Shown here in pieces: positions 1 through 9,866 of a DNA stretch of 64,000 nt. The position numbers were made by a program, and so were the translations under genes. The notes under the pieces are model-generated. The model worked only from the letters and a program-made list of their open reading frames with translations. It did not search any database and had not been told where the DNA came from. Numbering within the stretch: position 1 is the first letter of the stretch; each line of letters starts with the position of its first letter. This DNA comes from Lysinibacillus irui (lineage in GTDB: Bacteria; Bacillota; Bacilli; Bacillales_A; Planococcaceae), in NCBI RefSeq assembly GCF_028877475.1, contig NZ_CP113527.1, forward strand, positions 3,341,501 through 3,405,500. The letters are read 5' to 3'.

Positions 1-460
1 ATTTTTCTAAAACCTGTTTTGTAATTTCGATATGCTTAGTTCCTATTTGTGGGTCAACATTACAATGTGAACGAATATAGGTATGTCCTTGTGAAATGAG
101 CCACTTCACCATTTCCTCTGCTCGATAAGCAGCTGTTGGTAACTGCTTTGGTAACAGCGTTCTTTCTTCTTCAATACGAGTTAATATCCCTTTAGTAATG
201 GGCCTTGGCGCCTGCCATTCTCCACCGAAGTACGTTTTATCGATATGAATATGCATTTCTCTGAATGAAGGAACTAGCAGTTGCTTTTGAGCATCCACTA
301 TTTCTACATCTCCAGCAACCACTATATTCTTATCAACTTGTTGAACATGCCCATCTTCGATTAGGACATCATAAATACCTGTACGAGTTGCAACAATGTG
401 TTCATTTTCGCGCTCATATGCTTCTTCTAATCTCACATTTTTCAGCAATAGTTTACTCAT
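1..460 (-). CDS. Amidohydrolase, cytosine-deaminase-like (N-terminal part; runs off window)
   Basis: The first ~153 residues of an amidohydrolase-superfamily metal hydrolase; the rest lies beyond base 1. The N-terminal beta-sandwich is followed by the metal-ligand motif HIHIDKT at residues 70-76, which is typical of cytosine-deaminase-like members (E/HxHxDKT). A second segment, YIRSHCNVDP, fits the next strand with a metal-binding His. These enzymes hydrolyse C-N bonds in ring amides or amidines; the substrate cannot be told from this part. The ATG at 458-460 is preceded by a GGAGG box. It lies 43 bp downstream of the solute-binding protein gene on the same strand, so the pair is probably one transcript and the hydrolase may process the imported compound. 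Confidence 0.8.
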   Translation of the reverse strand, partial: MSKLLLKNVRLEEAYERENEHIVATRTGIYDVLIEDGHVQQVDKNIVVAGDVEIVDAQKQLLVPSFREMHIHIDKTYFGGEWQAPRPITKGILTRIEEERTLLPKQLPTAAYRAEEMVKWLISQGHTYIRSHCNVDPQIGTKHIEITKQVLEK

Positions 461-503
461 AGTTTCCTCCCAATTGGTATTTTCCGTCTATTACCAAATT
501 TGA

Positions 504-2063
504 TTACTCTACAATTTCAACGCCACTGATCATCGTGTAGTTAGATGCGTCTAACCAGAAACCTTTTACAGCATTACTATAGACTGCTAAGTGCTCATAG
601 TTACGAACTGGAATATACACCGCTTCATCTAACTCCATTTGCATTGCTTTTTTGTAGATTTCATTACGTGCCTCTTGATTTGATTCAGAACGTCCTTGTT
701 CAATTAACTTGTCTACTTCTGGGTTTGAATAGTAGAAATGGTTTCCTGGTGCTCCCATAGAAGCTGTGTGGAATAGATTATATTGGTTATAATCAGCATC
801 CCCAGTAGCATTACCCCAACCACTAATAAATAACTGATGCTGCTCTTTCGTGATTTCTGAAATAAATGCACCGTATTCCATTACTTGAATTTCAACGTCT
901 AATCCAATACCTTTTAATTGGGATTGAATAACTTCAGCCATATTGATTCGCTCTTTACGATCACTTGTCAGCAATTTAACTTTTGTTCCCTCTTGAACAC
1001 CAGCTTCTTTTAATAATTCTTTTGCTTTTACTACATCATAGTCATACGGCTTCGTTTCACTAGAATAACCAATGATTTTTGGACTCATTGCTGAATTCGC
1101 AAGTGTCCCAACATTATCGTAAATACCACTAATAATTGCTTCACGGTCAACTGCATAGCTAATAGCTTGACGAACTTTTACATCCGATAATAATGTGTCT
1201 TTCACATTGAAACCGATAAATTCTACTGCAAGACCTTCTGCACGGAATAGATTCATAGTTGATGAATTTTCAATACGGTCAATTTCTGTAACAGGAACTT
1301 GTTCTGCGATATGAGCTTCTCCACTTTCAATCATTGCTAAACGAGTAGAATCCTCTGGCACAACTTTAAATGTTACTTTATCTACTTTCGGTACAGTACC
1401 CCAGTAATCTTTATTTGTGTTTAATGTAATTTCTTGACCAGATTTCCAAGATTCAAATACAAATGGGCCTGTCCCTACCGGATGTGTTGCTAATTCGTCA
1501 GCCGCTTCCGCAATCGCTTTCGGACTCATCATACTACCTTCTTGGCTTGCTAAAATAGATAAAAGCGGTGCATATGGTTCTTTTAATTTCAATGTAACAA
1601 CATACGTATCCTCTACTACTACTTCATTAATCATTGATAATTTATCACGCTGTGGTGAACCAGTTGCAGGATCTAAGATACGGTCGAAAGTAGCTTTTAC
1701 AGCCTCTGCATTAAAATCTGCACCATCATGGAATTTAATGCCCTCATTCAATGTAAACGTCCAAGTGACATCGTCTTTTTGCTCCCACTCTTTTGCTAGT
1801 AATGGAACAATTTTACGATCTCTATCAAAAGCAACTAGCGTTTCATATACTTTGCCATGAATAATATTCGCTGAAGGAATATCTGTAATAAAATGAGGAT
1901 CTAAGCTTGTAGCATCCGCTGCTCTTAATACAACTAATTCTCCTCCTACACTTTTCGATCCCTCTTTGGAATCTTCCGCACTATTATTATTAGCTGTAGA
2001 GCATGCTTGCAAAACAAGTACAGTAATAAGTGCCATGAATAAAAACAACTTCATTTTCTTCAT
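504..2063 (-). CDS. ABC transporter substrate-binding lipoprotein, peptide/opine type (SBP_bac_5)
   Basis: Extracellular substrate-binding lipoprotein of a Dpp/Opp-type importer, about 519 residues, the usual length. The N-terminus has a Lys-rich signal peptide ending in a lipobox (VLQAC), followed by a Ser/Asn-rich linker. The body shows family hallmarks: SLDPHF near the start, the 'W.FTLNEGIKFHDGADFNAEAV' type region, and GTGPF. Two ATGs lie 6 bp apart; the inner one (2061-2063) is chosen because GGAGG is then 8 bases upstream. It is divergent from the permease/ATPase operon that starts at 2246, which supplies its membrane partners. The ligand is unknown; the linked amidohydrolase suggests an amide-containing small molecule or peptide. 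Confidence 0.9.
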   Translation of the reverse strand: MKKMKLFLFMALITVLVLQACSTANNNSAEDSKEGSKSVGGELVVLRAADATSLDPHFITDIPSANIIHGKVYETLVAFDRDRKIVPLLAKEWEQKDDVTWTFTLNEGIKFHDGADFNAEAVKATFDRILDPATGSPQRDKLSMINEVVVEDTYVVTLKLKEPYAPLLSILASQEGSMMSPKAIAEAADELATHPVGTGPFVFESWKSGQEITLNTNKDYWGTVPKVDKVTFKVVPEDSTRLAMIESGEAHIAEQVPVTEIDRIENSSTMNLFRAEGLAVEFIGFNVKDTLLSDVKVRQAISYAVDREAIISGIYDNVGTLANSAMSPKIIGYSSETKPYDYDVVKAKELLKEAGVQEGTKVKLLTSDRKERINMAEVIQSQLKGIGLDVEIQVMEYGAFISEITKEQHQLFISGWGNATGDADYNQYNLFHTASMGAPGNHFYYSNPEVDKLIEQGRSESNQEARNEIYKKAMQMELDEAVYIPVRNYEHLAVYSNAVKGFWLDASNYTMISGVEIVE

Positions 2064-2123
2064 AAACATTTCCTCCTTGTGTGATTTGTTACTTACATTT
2101 CGAATTATAAAGAAATAAAATTC

Positions 2124-2161
2124 ACTTGTTTTTTAAAATTTTTACGTGTTTTTTAAATTTT
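2124..2161. promoter_or_regulatory. Tandem direct repeat in divergent importer promoter region
   Basis: Two near-identical AT-rich units, ACTTGTTTTTTAAAATTTTT and ACGTGTTTTTTAAATTTT, lie head to tail with a 20-bp period between the divergent binding-protein and permease genes. AraC-type regulators commonly bind direct repeats about two helical turns apart. The operon encodes such a regulator at 6926-7624, so this is a candidate binding site (inference). No good -35 box is seen for the rightward genes, which fits activation. Confidence 0.4.
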
Positions 2162-2245
2162 CTGACTAATACTCCATAAAATATTTACATTCTTTACGCT
2201 TTTCACTAAATTGAAATCAAATCAAATAGAAAAGGAGTATTCGAT

Positions 2246-3145
2246 ATGGATAAAGTAACTACTATCGATCATTCTGTTTTAGTGAATGCACGCAAGGCAA
2301 CTAGAAAAAAAAATCTTGTTTCTTTCCTAAACAAAATCAAAAAAAATAAAGCAGCTGTCGCTGGAGGCATCATCATTCTTCTTTATATATTGATGTTTCT
2401 CATCGGACCCATTCTAGCCCCTTATGATCCATACGATGTACAGTTAGGTCAAAAATTACAAGGACCAAGTTTAGACCACCTTATGGGAACTGACGATAAA
2501 GGTCGAGATATTTTAAGTCGAATTTTATATGGATCACGTTTATCCATCGGTGTTGGTATTTCAGCCGTTTTATTTGGCGGAACAATTGGAACATTTTTAG
2601 GGCTTATCGCTGGCTATTATGGTAAATGGGTTGATTCCATTATTAGTCGAATTTTAGATATTATGCTTGCCTTCCCAGGTATCCTACTTGCCTTAGCCAT
2701 TGTCAGTGCATTAGGTGCAAGTCTTATTAACGTAACAATTGCTGTAGGATTTTTCTCCATTCCAATGTTTGCACGAATCGTACGTGGATCGACAATGGAA
2801 GTTAAAAAGTTGGAATATATCGATGCTGTGAAAACACTCGGAGCAAATGATATGACAATATTAATCAAGCATATTTTCCCGAATATTTTGTCACCAATTA
2901 TTGTACAAGCATCTATGCGTTTAGCGACGGCGATTCTATCTGCAGCTGGTCTGTCCTTCTTAGGGCTGGGTGCACAGCCACCATCTCCTGAATGGGGTGC
3001 CATGCTTTCAAATGGTCGTGATTTCTTGTTTACCGCTCCTTATATGGCGCTATTCCCAGGTATTATGATTTCCATACTTGTATTAGGATTTAACCTATTT
3101 GGAGATGGTTTACGCGATGCGCTAGACCCAAGAATGAAAAATTAA
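2246..3145 (+). CDS. ABC transporter permease, DppC/OppC type
   Basis: Inner-membrane permease of 299 residues, in the DppC/OppC length class. The N-terminal cytoplasmic tail is followed by a first membrane span and the OppC_N signature 'LAPYDPYDVQLGQKLQGPS', then 'MGTDDKGRDILSRILYGSR', which is diagnostic of DppC-type subunits. The EAA loop reads 'EYIDAVKTLGANDMTILIKHIFPN'. It pairs with the next gene to form the channel. The start follows AAAAGGAG. Unusually, DppC comes before DppB here, whereas most operons are B then C. Confidence 0.92.
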   Translation: MDKVTTIDHSVLVNARKATRKKNLVSFLNKIKKNKAAVAGGIIILLYILMFLIGPILAPYDPYDVQLGQKLQGPSLDHLMGTDDKGRDILSRILYGSRLSIGVGISAVLFGGTIGTFLGLIAGYYGKWVDSIISRILDIMLAFPGILLALAIVSALGASLINVTIAVGFFSIPMFARIVRGSTMEVKKLEYIDAVKTLGANDMTILIKHIFPNILSPIIVQASMRLATAILSAAGLSFLGLGAQPPSPEWGAMLSNGRDFLFTAPYMALFPGIMISILVLGFNLFGDGLRDALDPRMKN

Positions 3146-3159
3146 AGGAGAGAAGATAC

Positions 3160-4080
3160 ATGACTTTATTTATCTTAAAACGTCTAGCTCAAATTATTCC
3201 CGTGACGCTTGGTGTTACACTTGTTGTTTTTCTTATTATGCAAATGATACCAGGTGACCCGGCTATTATTTTAGCAGGAGAAGGTGCTTCACAAGAAACT
3301 GTTGAAGAATTACGTGAAAATTTAGGGCTCAATAAACCATTAGCTGTTCAATACACTGATTACATTAAAAATCTTTTACAAGGAGATATGGGTCATTCAT
3401 TAAAAAATAAACAACCAGTATTTGAGGAAATTACCGCCCGTTTACCGATTACAATCGAGCTAGCCTTTTACAGTATATTAATTACCATTATTTTAGGACT
3501 TATCGCTGGCATCATCTCAGCAATTCGTCCCTATTCTTTTATGGATGCTGGCCTTATGATTGTGGCCTTATTAGGGATCTCGCTACCAAGTTTCTGGCTA
3601 GGTATTTTATTAATGTATGTTTTCTCGGTACAGCTACATTGGCTTCCTGTTGCAGGCTGGGAAAGTGCTAAACATATTATTCTTCCTGCAGTCACTCTTG
3701 GTGCTGGTGGTGCAGCTATCGTTGCGCGTATGACTCGTTCTAGTATGTTAGACGTCGTGAATCAAGACTATATTCGAACGGCAAAAGCAAAAGGCTTAAA
3801 GGGTTACGTCATTATCCTAAAGCATGCCTTACGTAATGCTTTAATCCCAGTAATTACAGTAGTAGGTTTACAATTTGGTAGTTTACTTGGTGGAACTGTA
3901 TTAGTAGAATCTGTTTTCGCTGTCAATGGATTAGGACGCATGATTGTTGATGCTATTCGTACACGTGACATACCTGTCGTTCAAGGTGGCGTTCTTGTTG
4001 CCTCATTAATATTTGTTTTTATTAATCTTTTCGTGGATATTTTATACAGATTCTTCAATAAACGAATGGATTTAAACTAG
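3160..4080 (+). CDS. ABC transporter permease, DppB/OppB type
   Basis: Second channel subunit, 306 residues. It begins with the DppB-type signature ([20 protein letters not shown], then [10 protein letters not shown] and '[19 protein letters not shown]'). About six membrane helices follow, with the EAA loop '[30 protein letters not shown]'. It lies 14 bp after the DppC-like gene with its own AAAGGAGAG site and is clearly part of the same operon. Function follows from family membership; the transported ligand is not evident. Confidence 0.92.
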   Translation: MTLFILKRLAQIIPVTLGVTLVVFLIMQMIPGDPAIILAGEGASQETVEELRENLGLNKPLAVQYTDYIKNLLQGDMGHSLKNKQPVFEEITARLPITIELAFYSILITIILGLIAGIISAIRPYSFMDAGLMIVALLGISLPSFWLGILLMYVFSVQLHWLPVAGWESAKHIILPAVTLGAGGAAIVARMTRSSMLDVVNQDYIRTAKAKGLKGYVIILKHALRNALIPVITVVGLQFGSLLGGTVLVESVFAVNGLGRMIVDAIRTRDIPVVQGGVLVASLIFVFINLFVDILYRFFNKRMDLN

Positions 4081-4094
4081 GGAGGGAAAAACAG

Positions 4095-5108
4095 ATGAAA
4101 CAAGAAACAGTGTTGGAAGTGAAAAATTTACAAACGTATTTTTATTCAAGTGAAGGGGTTGCCAAAGCTGTTGATGGCGTATCCTTTACACTGCAAAAAG
4201 GAGAAACACTCGGTATTGTTGGTGAATCTGGTTGTGGAAAATCCATGACTTCCCTGTCATTACTACGTTTAGTACCCTCACCACCTGGAAAAATCATCAA
4301 TGGTGAGATTCTATTAAATAATACGGACATCTTAAAATTATCAGATGAAGAGTTACGCAAAATTCGAGGCAATAAAATATCAATGATTTTCCAAGAGCCT
4401 ATGACGAGCTTAAACCCTGTTTTATCAGTAGGTGAGCAAATAGCTGAATCGATTCGATTGCACCAAGGTTTATCTCGAAAAGAAGCATGGCAAAAGGCTG
4501 TCGATATGATTCGTCTAGTAGGAATTCCTGCACCTGAAAAAAGAGCGAAGCAGGAGCCTTATCAATTAAGTGGTGGCATGCGACAACGTATTATGATTGC
4601 GATGGCCTTAGCCTGTACACCAGATGTGTTAATTGCAGACGAACCAACAACGGCACTAGATGTAACGATTCAAGCTCAAATTATTGATATTATTCAAAAC
4701 CTACAAAAACAATTAGGAATGAGTATTATCTTCATTACGCATGACCTCGGAGTTGTAGCAGAAGTTTGTGATAAAATAGCGGTTATGTATGCGGGACAGG
4801 TTGTAGAAGAAGGCACAACTGAAAGCCTTTTTGAAAAACCATTACACCCTTATACGAATGGACTTATTCAATCCTTACCGAAGCTATATGAAGATCAAGA
4901 AGAACTTTCTACTATTCATGGAACTGTTCCAAGTCCATACAATTACCCAATTGGCTGTCGTTATGCAGAACGCTGCCCATTTGCTACAGATTTATGTCGT
5001 GACAAACAACCTGAACTTCTTACAGTCGAGCAAGGTAAAAAAGTTAGATGCTGGATGTACAGCAATGAATGGCAAGGAGAAACACTTATGAAGGAGATGA
5101 CAGTATGA
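4095..5108 (+). CDS. ABC transporter ATPase, DppD/OppD type
   Basis: Cytoplasmic ATPase of the importer, 337 residues. It has Walker A GESGCGKS, signature motif [10 protein letters not shown], Walker [12 protein letters not shown] and the H-loop ITHDLGVV. The C-terminal oligopeptide/dipeptide extension carries a Cys-rich stretch ([14 protein letters not shown]) that often binds an iron-sulfur cluster in this subfamily. Its TGA overlaps the ATG of the next ATPase (ATGA), indicating translational coupling. Confidence 0.93.
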   Translation: MKQETVLEVKNLQTYFYSSEGVAKAVDGVSFTLQKGETLGIVGESGCGKSMTSLSLLRLVPSPPGKIINGEILLNNTDILKLSDEELRKIRGNKISMIFQEPMTSLNPVLSVGEQIAESIRLHQGLSRKEAWQKAVDMIRLVGIPAPEKRAKQEPYQLSGGMRQRIMIAMALACTPDVLIADEPTTALDVTIQAQIIDIIQNLQKQLGMSIIFITHDLGVVAEVCDKIAVMYAGQVVEEGTTESLFEKPLHPYTNGLIQSLPKLYEDQEELSTIHGTVPSPYNYPIGCRYAERCPFATDLCRDKQPELLTVEQGKKVRCWMYSNEWQGETLMKEMTV

Positions 5109-6097
5109 CAACGGCACATCAAACACAACCACTATTACAAGTAAATGATTTAAAACAGCATTTTTTCTTAAAAAAAGAAAAGCTCTTCGGCCCACAACAG
5201 GTTGTTAAAGCTGTTGATGGTGTTTCCTTCGATATTATGCCTGGTGAAACACTCAGCATTGTAGGAGAATCTGGCTGTGGAAAATCAACGACTGGCCGTT
5301 CTATTTTAAGATTGGATGAGCCTACTTCAGGGGAAGTATTGTTATTCGGTAAAAACTTAGTGAATATGAGTAAAAAAGAGCTACGAGCTGCACGGAAAGA
5401 CATACAAATTATTTTCCAGGATCCATATGCTTCTCTTAACCCACGAAGAACGATTCGAAAAATGTTAACGGAAGCTATGTCTATTCAAAAAATAGTACCA
5501 CCTGAAAAGCAGGAAGCACGTATGTTGGAATTAATGTCCCTTGTAGGGTTACGTCCAGAATATTTAGAGCGTTATCCACATGAATTTTCAGGTGGTCAAC
5601 GCCAGCGTATTGGTATCGCGAGAGCCCTTGCTGTTAATCCTAAAATTATTATTTGTGATGAATCTGTTTCTGCCTTAGATGTTTCCATTCAAGCACAAAT
5701 ATTAAATTTACTGAAGCAGCTACAAAGAGATTTAGATTTAACATTTCTATTTATCTCACATGATTTAAGTGTTGTTCGCCATATTTCAGACCGTATTATG
5801 GTTATGTATCTTGGGAAGGTCGTGGAAATTGCTGATAAGCAGTCACTGTTCTCACAACCACATCATCCTTATACAAAAGCACTGTTTTCATCTATTCCAG
5901 TGATTGATAAGCAACATCGCAAGGAGCGTATTATTTTAAAAGGAGACCTACCGTCACCTCTTAACCCACCTACTGGCTGTAGCTTTCACACACGTTGTCC
6001 ATTCGCAACAGATAAATGCAAAGCAGAAGTTCCAGCATTACGAGAAATCACGGCAACACATAAGGTAGCTTGCCATTTTGCAGAAAATTTAGTTTAA
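5105..6097 (+). CDS. ABC transporter ATPase, DppF/OppF type
   Basis: Partner ATPase, about 330 residues from the ATG at 5105. This start is preferred over an in-frame upstream one because AAGGAGAT stands just upstream and it overlaps the previous stop as ATGA. Walker A is GESGCGKST, the signature is [16 protein letters not shown], and Walker B reads [11 protein letters not shown] (Ser in place of the common Pro after the catalytic Glu, as often seen in DppF). The C-terminal extension has the '[15 protein letters not shown]' cysteine cluster. Confidence 0.93.
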   Translation: MTTAHQTQPLLQVNDLKQHFFLKKEKLFGPQQVVKAVDGVSFDIMPGETLSIVGESGCGKSTTGRSILRLDEPTSGEVLLFGKNLVNMSKKELRAARKDIQIIFQDPYASLNPRRTIRKMLTEAMSIQKIVPPEKQEARMLELMSLVGLRPEYLERYPHEFSGGQRQRIGIARALAVNPKIIICDESVSALDVSIQAQILNLLKQLQRDLDLTFLFISHDLSVVRHISDRIMVMYLGKVVEIADKQSLFSQPHHPYTKALFSSIPVIDKQHRKERIILKGDLPSPLNPPTGCSFHTRCPFATDKCKAEVPALREITATHKVACHFAENLV

Positions 6098-6134
6098 TGT
6101 ACTTTACACAAATAAAATAATTGGAGAGGTCATT

Positions 6135-6887
6135 ATGTTACAACTAGAAACCTTCAACATATATATTCTCCTATGTGTAATTGCTCCAATTATTGGAGCT
6201 TTTCTGCTTACTTTTATATTTATTTTCGAAAAACAAATCGATAGCCTTGAGGAGGAAAAAAGAAATTTAGAGCTTGAGCAGGATTTACAAAGAGCGAATA
6301 TTCTCCAGTTAAATCAGCAAATACAGCCGCATTTCTTTTTTAACGCATTAAATTCATTACTAAGCCTAGCCCGCATCAATCGAAAGGAGGATTTGGTTGC
6401 GGGCATTGAGGCCTTAGCAACGTTTTTTAAATTTAAATACAATAATCATGAGGTTTTAATTGCATTAAAAAACGAGGTACAATTTGTCGATAGTTATTTA
6501 AATATCCAACAGTTACGCTTTGGACATCGTTTGACGATTCATAAGCATGTGGATGATGAGGCCCTAACTGTCCCGATACCTCCATTTATTCTGCAGACCA
6601 TTATTGAAAATGCATATAAACATAGCTTTGAAAAACATATAGGACCTGCGGAATTATCTATTACGATAAAAAAAATGGATAACATATTATTAATAGAAAT
6701 TAAAAATACACAACCACTTGAAAAGATAGAACATACTACTGTGCTAGTAGAGGACGAATTGCAGCAAGGTTACGGTCTTGAAAATATTAGAAAACGACTT
6801 GAGCTTATTTATGGACTCGAAAATATTTTATTCTCGATCAAAAATAATGAACAGTTTTATACTGTGACAATCCATGTTCCCGCTTAG
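6135..6887 (+). CDS. Sensor histidine kinase, LytS/YesM (His_kinase) family
   Basis: Short membrane-attached histidine kinase of 250 residues. A single N-terminal span (about residues 8-31) leads into a charged coiled coil (32-60). The phosphoacceptor motif QPHFFFNALNSL follows, with His66 as the likely phosphorylation site. The ATPase domain shows the N-box IIENAYKHSF and the G-box GYGLENIRKRLELIYG. There is no extracellular sensor domain, so it may sense through a partner such as the importer or the downstream transporter. It is co-directional with the ABC genes and immediately precedes its response regulator. Confidence 0.88.
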   Translation: MLQLETFNIYILLCVIAPIIGAFLLTFIFIFEKQIDSLEEEKRNLELEQDLQRANILQLNQQIQPHFFFNALNSLLSLARINRKEDLVAGIEALATFFKFKYNNHEVLIALKNEVQFVDSYLNIQQLRFGHRLTIHKHVDDEALTVPIPPFILQTIIENAYKHSFEKHIGPAELSITIKKMDNILLIEIKNTQPLEKIEHTTVLVEDELQQGYGLENIRKRLELIYGLENILFSIKNNEQFYTVTIHVPA

Positions 6888-6925
6888 GCTTTCTATCAAT
6901 TTGAATGTGAAAGGAGAATGACACC

Positions 6926-7624
6926 TTGAATATATTAATCGCAGATGATGAGCCGCTAGAATTAGAGCAAATGATTTATTTATTAAAACCTCATTTTCCT
7001 AATTGGACATTCCATACTGCTCAGGATGCCTCACAAGCTCTGCAATTAGCTAAAAAGCACCGTATGACCATCGCCTTTTTAGATATTCAAATGCCTGGGA
7101 AAGATGGAATCACTTTAAGTAAGGAACTAAAGGAGCTTTATGAAGTTGATATCATTATGGTAACTGCTTATCAGACCTTTGAATATGCCCAACAAGCATT
7201 GCGTATCGGGGTAAAGGATTATCTTACAAAACCAGTTATTGCTAGCGAATTAAATGCTATCGTGGAGAAATATAAAGTGTGGAGCTCTAACCATGATGCA
7301 ATCCAAAGCGCACTTTCCTATATTCATGAAAACTATTATGAAAAACTGAGTTTAAATATAATTGCAGAAAAGATTCATTTGAACCCTAGCTATTTAAGCC
7401 GTAAATTTTTGGAGGAGCAGTCCGTCGGAATTAATGAGTATATAAACAATTATCGACTAGAAATGGCTGTGAAGAAAATAAATGATAATCTGGATGCAAG
7501 TATGTCTACAATTGCAGAGAGCTGTGGTTTTAATAGCCAACACTATTTTAGTGTCGCCTTTAAGAAAAAATATAACCAATCACCACGACAATATAAATCA
7601 TCTAAAATAAGTAAAGGTAATTGA
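6926..7624 (+). CDS. Response regulator with AraC-type DNA-binding domain (YesN-like)
   Basis: 232 residues: a receiver domain (1-118) with the acidic pair DDE at 7-9, phosphoacceptor Asp53 in FLDIQMPGKDG, switch Thr in VTAYQTF and the conserved Lys in YLTKPV. The AraC/XylS helix-turn-helix domain follows (about 125-230; 'SLNIIAEKIHLNPSYLSRKF' and 'AESCGFNSQHYFSVAFKKKY.QSPRQYK'). The start is TTG, set by AAAGGAGA upstream; the nearby ATG is out of frame. It is the probable output of the adjacent kinase and probably controls the importer operon. Confidence 0.9.
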   Translation: MNILIADDEPLELEQMIYLLKPHFPNWTFHTAQDASQALQLAKKHRMTIAFLDIQMPGKDGITLSKELKELYEVDIIMVTAYQTFEYAQQALRIGVKDYLTKPVIASELNAIVEKYKVWSSNHDAIQSALSYIHENYYEKLSLNIIAEKIHLNPSYLSRKFLEEQSVGINEYINNYRLEMAVKKINDNLDASMSTIAESCGFNSQHYFSVAFKKKYNQSPRQYKSSKISKGN

Positions 7625-7628
7625 TTGT

Positions 7629-8891
7629 ATGCTAAAGAAAATTCCATTGCTCGTACCATTTGCAAGTTTAAGCACTGCGGCAGGTGTTATCATTCTTTTA
7701 GCTAGATGGATTCATGGGAACTTATTATTGTCCTCACCCTCAGCCCTTATTTCTTTTGGCTTTATGGCAGGTATTTGTTATACATTAGCAACGGCTATTT
7801 CGTTTATTGTACTCGGCTCATTGTTAAATAAGAGTGATTACACGCAACATCAACATACACAAAGTTTTTTACTTTTTACGATACAGCAGAAATTAAGTGG
7901 CATGAATTTAAAAGTGATACGGCTATTTTATCTTCTGACAGGCATTGAACTATGGCTAATTCAATTAATAAGCATCAGTGTATTATCTGAAATTATGTTA
8001 AATATCCCTGTGCCTATTACACTTTTTTTATTTTTAATTATCATGTTACTTCTTGATCGGATCATGTCTGTGAAAAGTATACTATGGCTCGAAATTTTAT
8101 TTATTATTGCTCTTTTTTCTTTACTTATTTTTATTCCCATTTATTACTTCGTACAAAATGGCGCAAGTACTGTATATGAAGGAATTCGCTTATACCACCC
8201 GTATTTATTTTATTTTAAAAATAGTGAGATCCTACTCTTTTTTGTTATAATTCAACTAGCTGTTTTAGGACAAGTTCTCTTTGATAAATCGACTTGGTAT
8301 TTAATTGCATTTATTAAGCCAAAAAAAGTGCGTCGTAGTCTACTTTCATCAGGTGTGATCTTAGCGTTATTAACACTGTCATTCACAGCCATCTTAATGA
8401 TTGCTTTATATGGTGGCTCCTTTGGCCAGTTTCAAGTTCTGATTTTCACATTTTTATATGAAGTACAACCAGGCTTTCTAACTTTTGCCTTCCTTGTTAT
8501 TGTTCTATTAGCTGTTGTAACAACCTTACTAGTAGACATGCGGGCAACGAAACGATTTTTTGTGAAGAAAAGACCTTACTACTTTTATTTGATTTGTCTA
8601 ATGGTTATTATATTAATTTTTTTCTTATCTATTGATTTAACTATTTTAGGTGTTATCTATTCTTTCGCCTTCTTACACATTTCAATGCTACCGTTTATGT
8701 TAATTCTGTTATTTACTAATCGTAGCATTCATCAACATAGCTGGCTGGTTCTACTGCTTTCCATGATTATCGGATTAGGTGTAGGTCTAAACTTTAACAT
8801 GCTATATGGATTAGCTGCTAGCTTTATGATTTCGTGTATCTATCAATTAATGCTACAAACTGAAACTAAAGAAAAGAAGCCTGAACACTAG
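7629..8891 (+). CDS. Polytopic membrane protein, possible solute:cation symporter
   Basis: Very hydrophobic 420-residue protein with roughly 11-12 predicted membrane helices and no soluble domain. I do not recognise a family with certainty. The length, helix count and the 'GQVLFDKSTWYLIAFIKPKKVRRSL' loop recall divergent sodium:solute symporters (APC/LeuT fold). It follows the response regulator by only 4 bp and ends in a terminator, so it is the last gene of the importer/two-component operon. It could be a second uptake system, an exporter, or the kinase's sensing partner. Confidence 0.6.
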   Translation: MLKKIPLLVPFASLSTAAGVIILLARWIHGNLLLSSPSALISFGFMAGICYTLATAISFIVLGSLLNKSDYTQHQHTQSFLLFTIQQKLSGMNLKVIRLFYLLTGIELWLIQLISISVLSEIMLNIPVPITLFLFLIIMLLLDRIMSVKSILWLEILFIIALFSLLIFIPIYYFVQNGASTVYEGIRLYHPYLFYFKNSEILLFFVIIQLAVLGQVLFDKSTWYLIAFIKPKKVRRSLLSSGVILALLTLSFTAILMIALYGGSFGQFQVLIFTFLYEVQPGFLTFAFLVIVLLAVVTTLLVDMRATKRFFVKKRPYYFYLICLMVIILIFFLSIDLTILGVIYSFAFLHISMLPFMLILLFTNRSIHQHSWLVLLLSMIIGLGVGLNFNMLYGLAASFMISCIYQLMLQTETKEKKPEH

Positions 8892-8913
8892 ATTTTTTCG
8901 GGTTCAGGCTTTT
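8877..8913. terminator. Bidirectional intrinsic terminator
   Basis: A 10-bp perfect stem (AAGCCTGAAC / GTTCAGGCTT) is followed by Ts on both strands. It overlaps the stop of the upstream plus-strand gene and serves the convergent minus-strand sigma/anti-sigma operon. Confidence 0.85.
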
Positions 8914-8921
8914 GTCTTCAA

Positions 8922-9866
8922 TTAGCTGATATAAAAAATAAATAGGCTAAGTAATAGGAGACTGACAATAGCTAAACTGATAGAAAGATAATGTCTTTTT
9001 TCCTCTCGACCGTAGCAGTAGTCTATAAAAATGGAACTAAAAAGAATAACAGTTAAGTATCCTCCAATGATGACGGTATATAAAATCCACCCTTTTACCA
9101 TAAATAAAATGAGCATGACGATATTCAAAGCTTTAAGAGTCCATACAGCACGTCGATGGCCCTTAGAAACATACCCCTTTGGAATGTTGAACCTTTTCCT
9201 CATTATTTTTTCGACAAGCATATGAATAGCTAGTAGAAGGACTAGAAAAACAACATAACCTTTCATTCCAAATTTAGCTTGATCTTTGAGAGTGAGGTTT
9301 TCATAAGCCTTTGTCAGTTCTCTATTATTAACTTTATAAAATGATTTATGGTCATGATCTTCTATTAGAATACTTTCCTCACCTATGAACATCTTCAACT
9401 TAATGATCTGGTCATTTTCAAACTGTGCCCAAACATCCTGTATGGTACGAAATAAAAATTGGTTCTCTTCATATTTCTGTGTTACTGTGGCCTGCTGTAA
9501 TAGCTGCTGTAATAATTCCTTTTCGGGAATTTGTTTATATACTTTTTGGCCAATCGTCCACCCAGGTCTTCCCGCTAGAAAGGTCTCCTCATCTGAATTT
9601 GAAATCATCGTATATTTTTTTACTGTTTCTTGCTGTGCCAGGGTAACAATTGAAGCTTGACGAGTTTGCTCCATCTGTCCTAATGGCCCCATCTCTACTA
9701 ACAAAAGTAGTATGAGTATCGCACCTATAAAAATCAGTGGATATGACCAGCGTTTTGTTACCTTTTTTTCTTGCTGTACTCGCTGTAGAATATCCTGCTG
9801 TAATGATTGCGTAAATCGTGGTGCTTCGCCAAGTTCTTGATCCAACTTCTCTTTAAAAGTTGTCAT
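8922..9866 (-). CDS. Putative anti-sigma factor, multi-spanning membrane protein
   Basis: 314 residues. A cytoplasmic N-terminus of ~40 residues, one membrane span (about 43-61), an extracytoplasmic region of ~140 residues, and then about four further helices. Its start codon overlaps the end of the ECF sigma gene by 14 bp, the standard arrangement for sigma/anti-sigma pairs, and the cytoplasmic N-terminal segment is the likely sigma-binding part. I see no zinc-binding anti-sigma motif (HxxxCxxC), so the call rests on position and topology. The extra C-terminal membrane bundle is unusual for a small anti-sigma factor. Confidence 0.6.
   Translation of the reverse strand: MTTFKEKLDQELGEAPRFTQSLQQDILQRVQQEKKVTKRWSYPLIFIGAILILLLLVEMGPLGQMEQTRQASIVTLAQQETVKKYTMISNSDEETFLAGRPGWTIGQKVYKQIPEKELLQQLLQQATVTQKYEENQFLFRTIQDVWAQFENDQIIKLKMFIGEESILIEDHDHKSFYKVNNRELTKAYENLTLKDQAKFGMKGYVVFLVLLLAIHMLVEKIMRKRFNIPKGYVSKGHRRAVWTLKALNIVMLILFMVKGWILYTVIIGGYLTVILFSSIFIDYCYGREEKRHYLSISLAIVSLLLLSLFIFYIS

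Noticed and set aside
5069..5104. Upstream in-frame extension of the first DppF-like ATPase
   Set aside because: The downstream ATG overlaps the previous stop (ATGA) and has AAGGAGAT in position; the extension has no homologue-like sequence.
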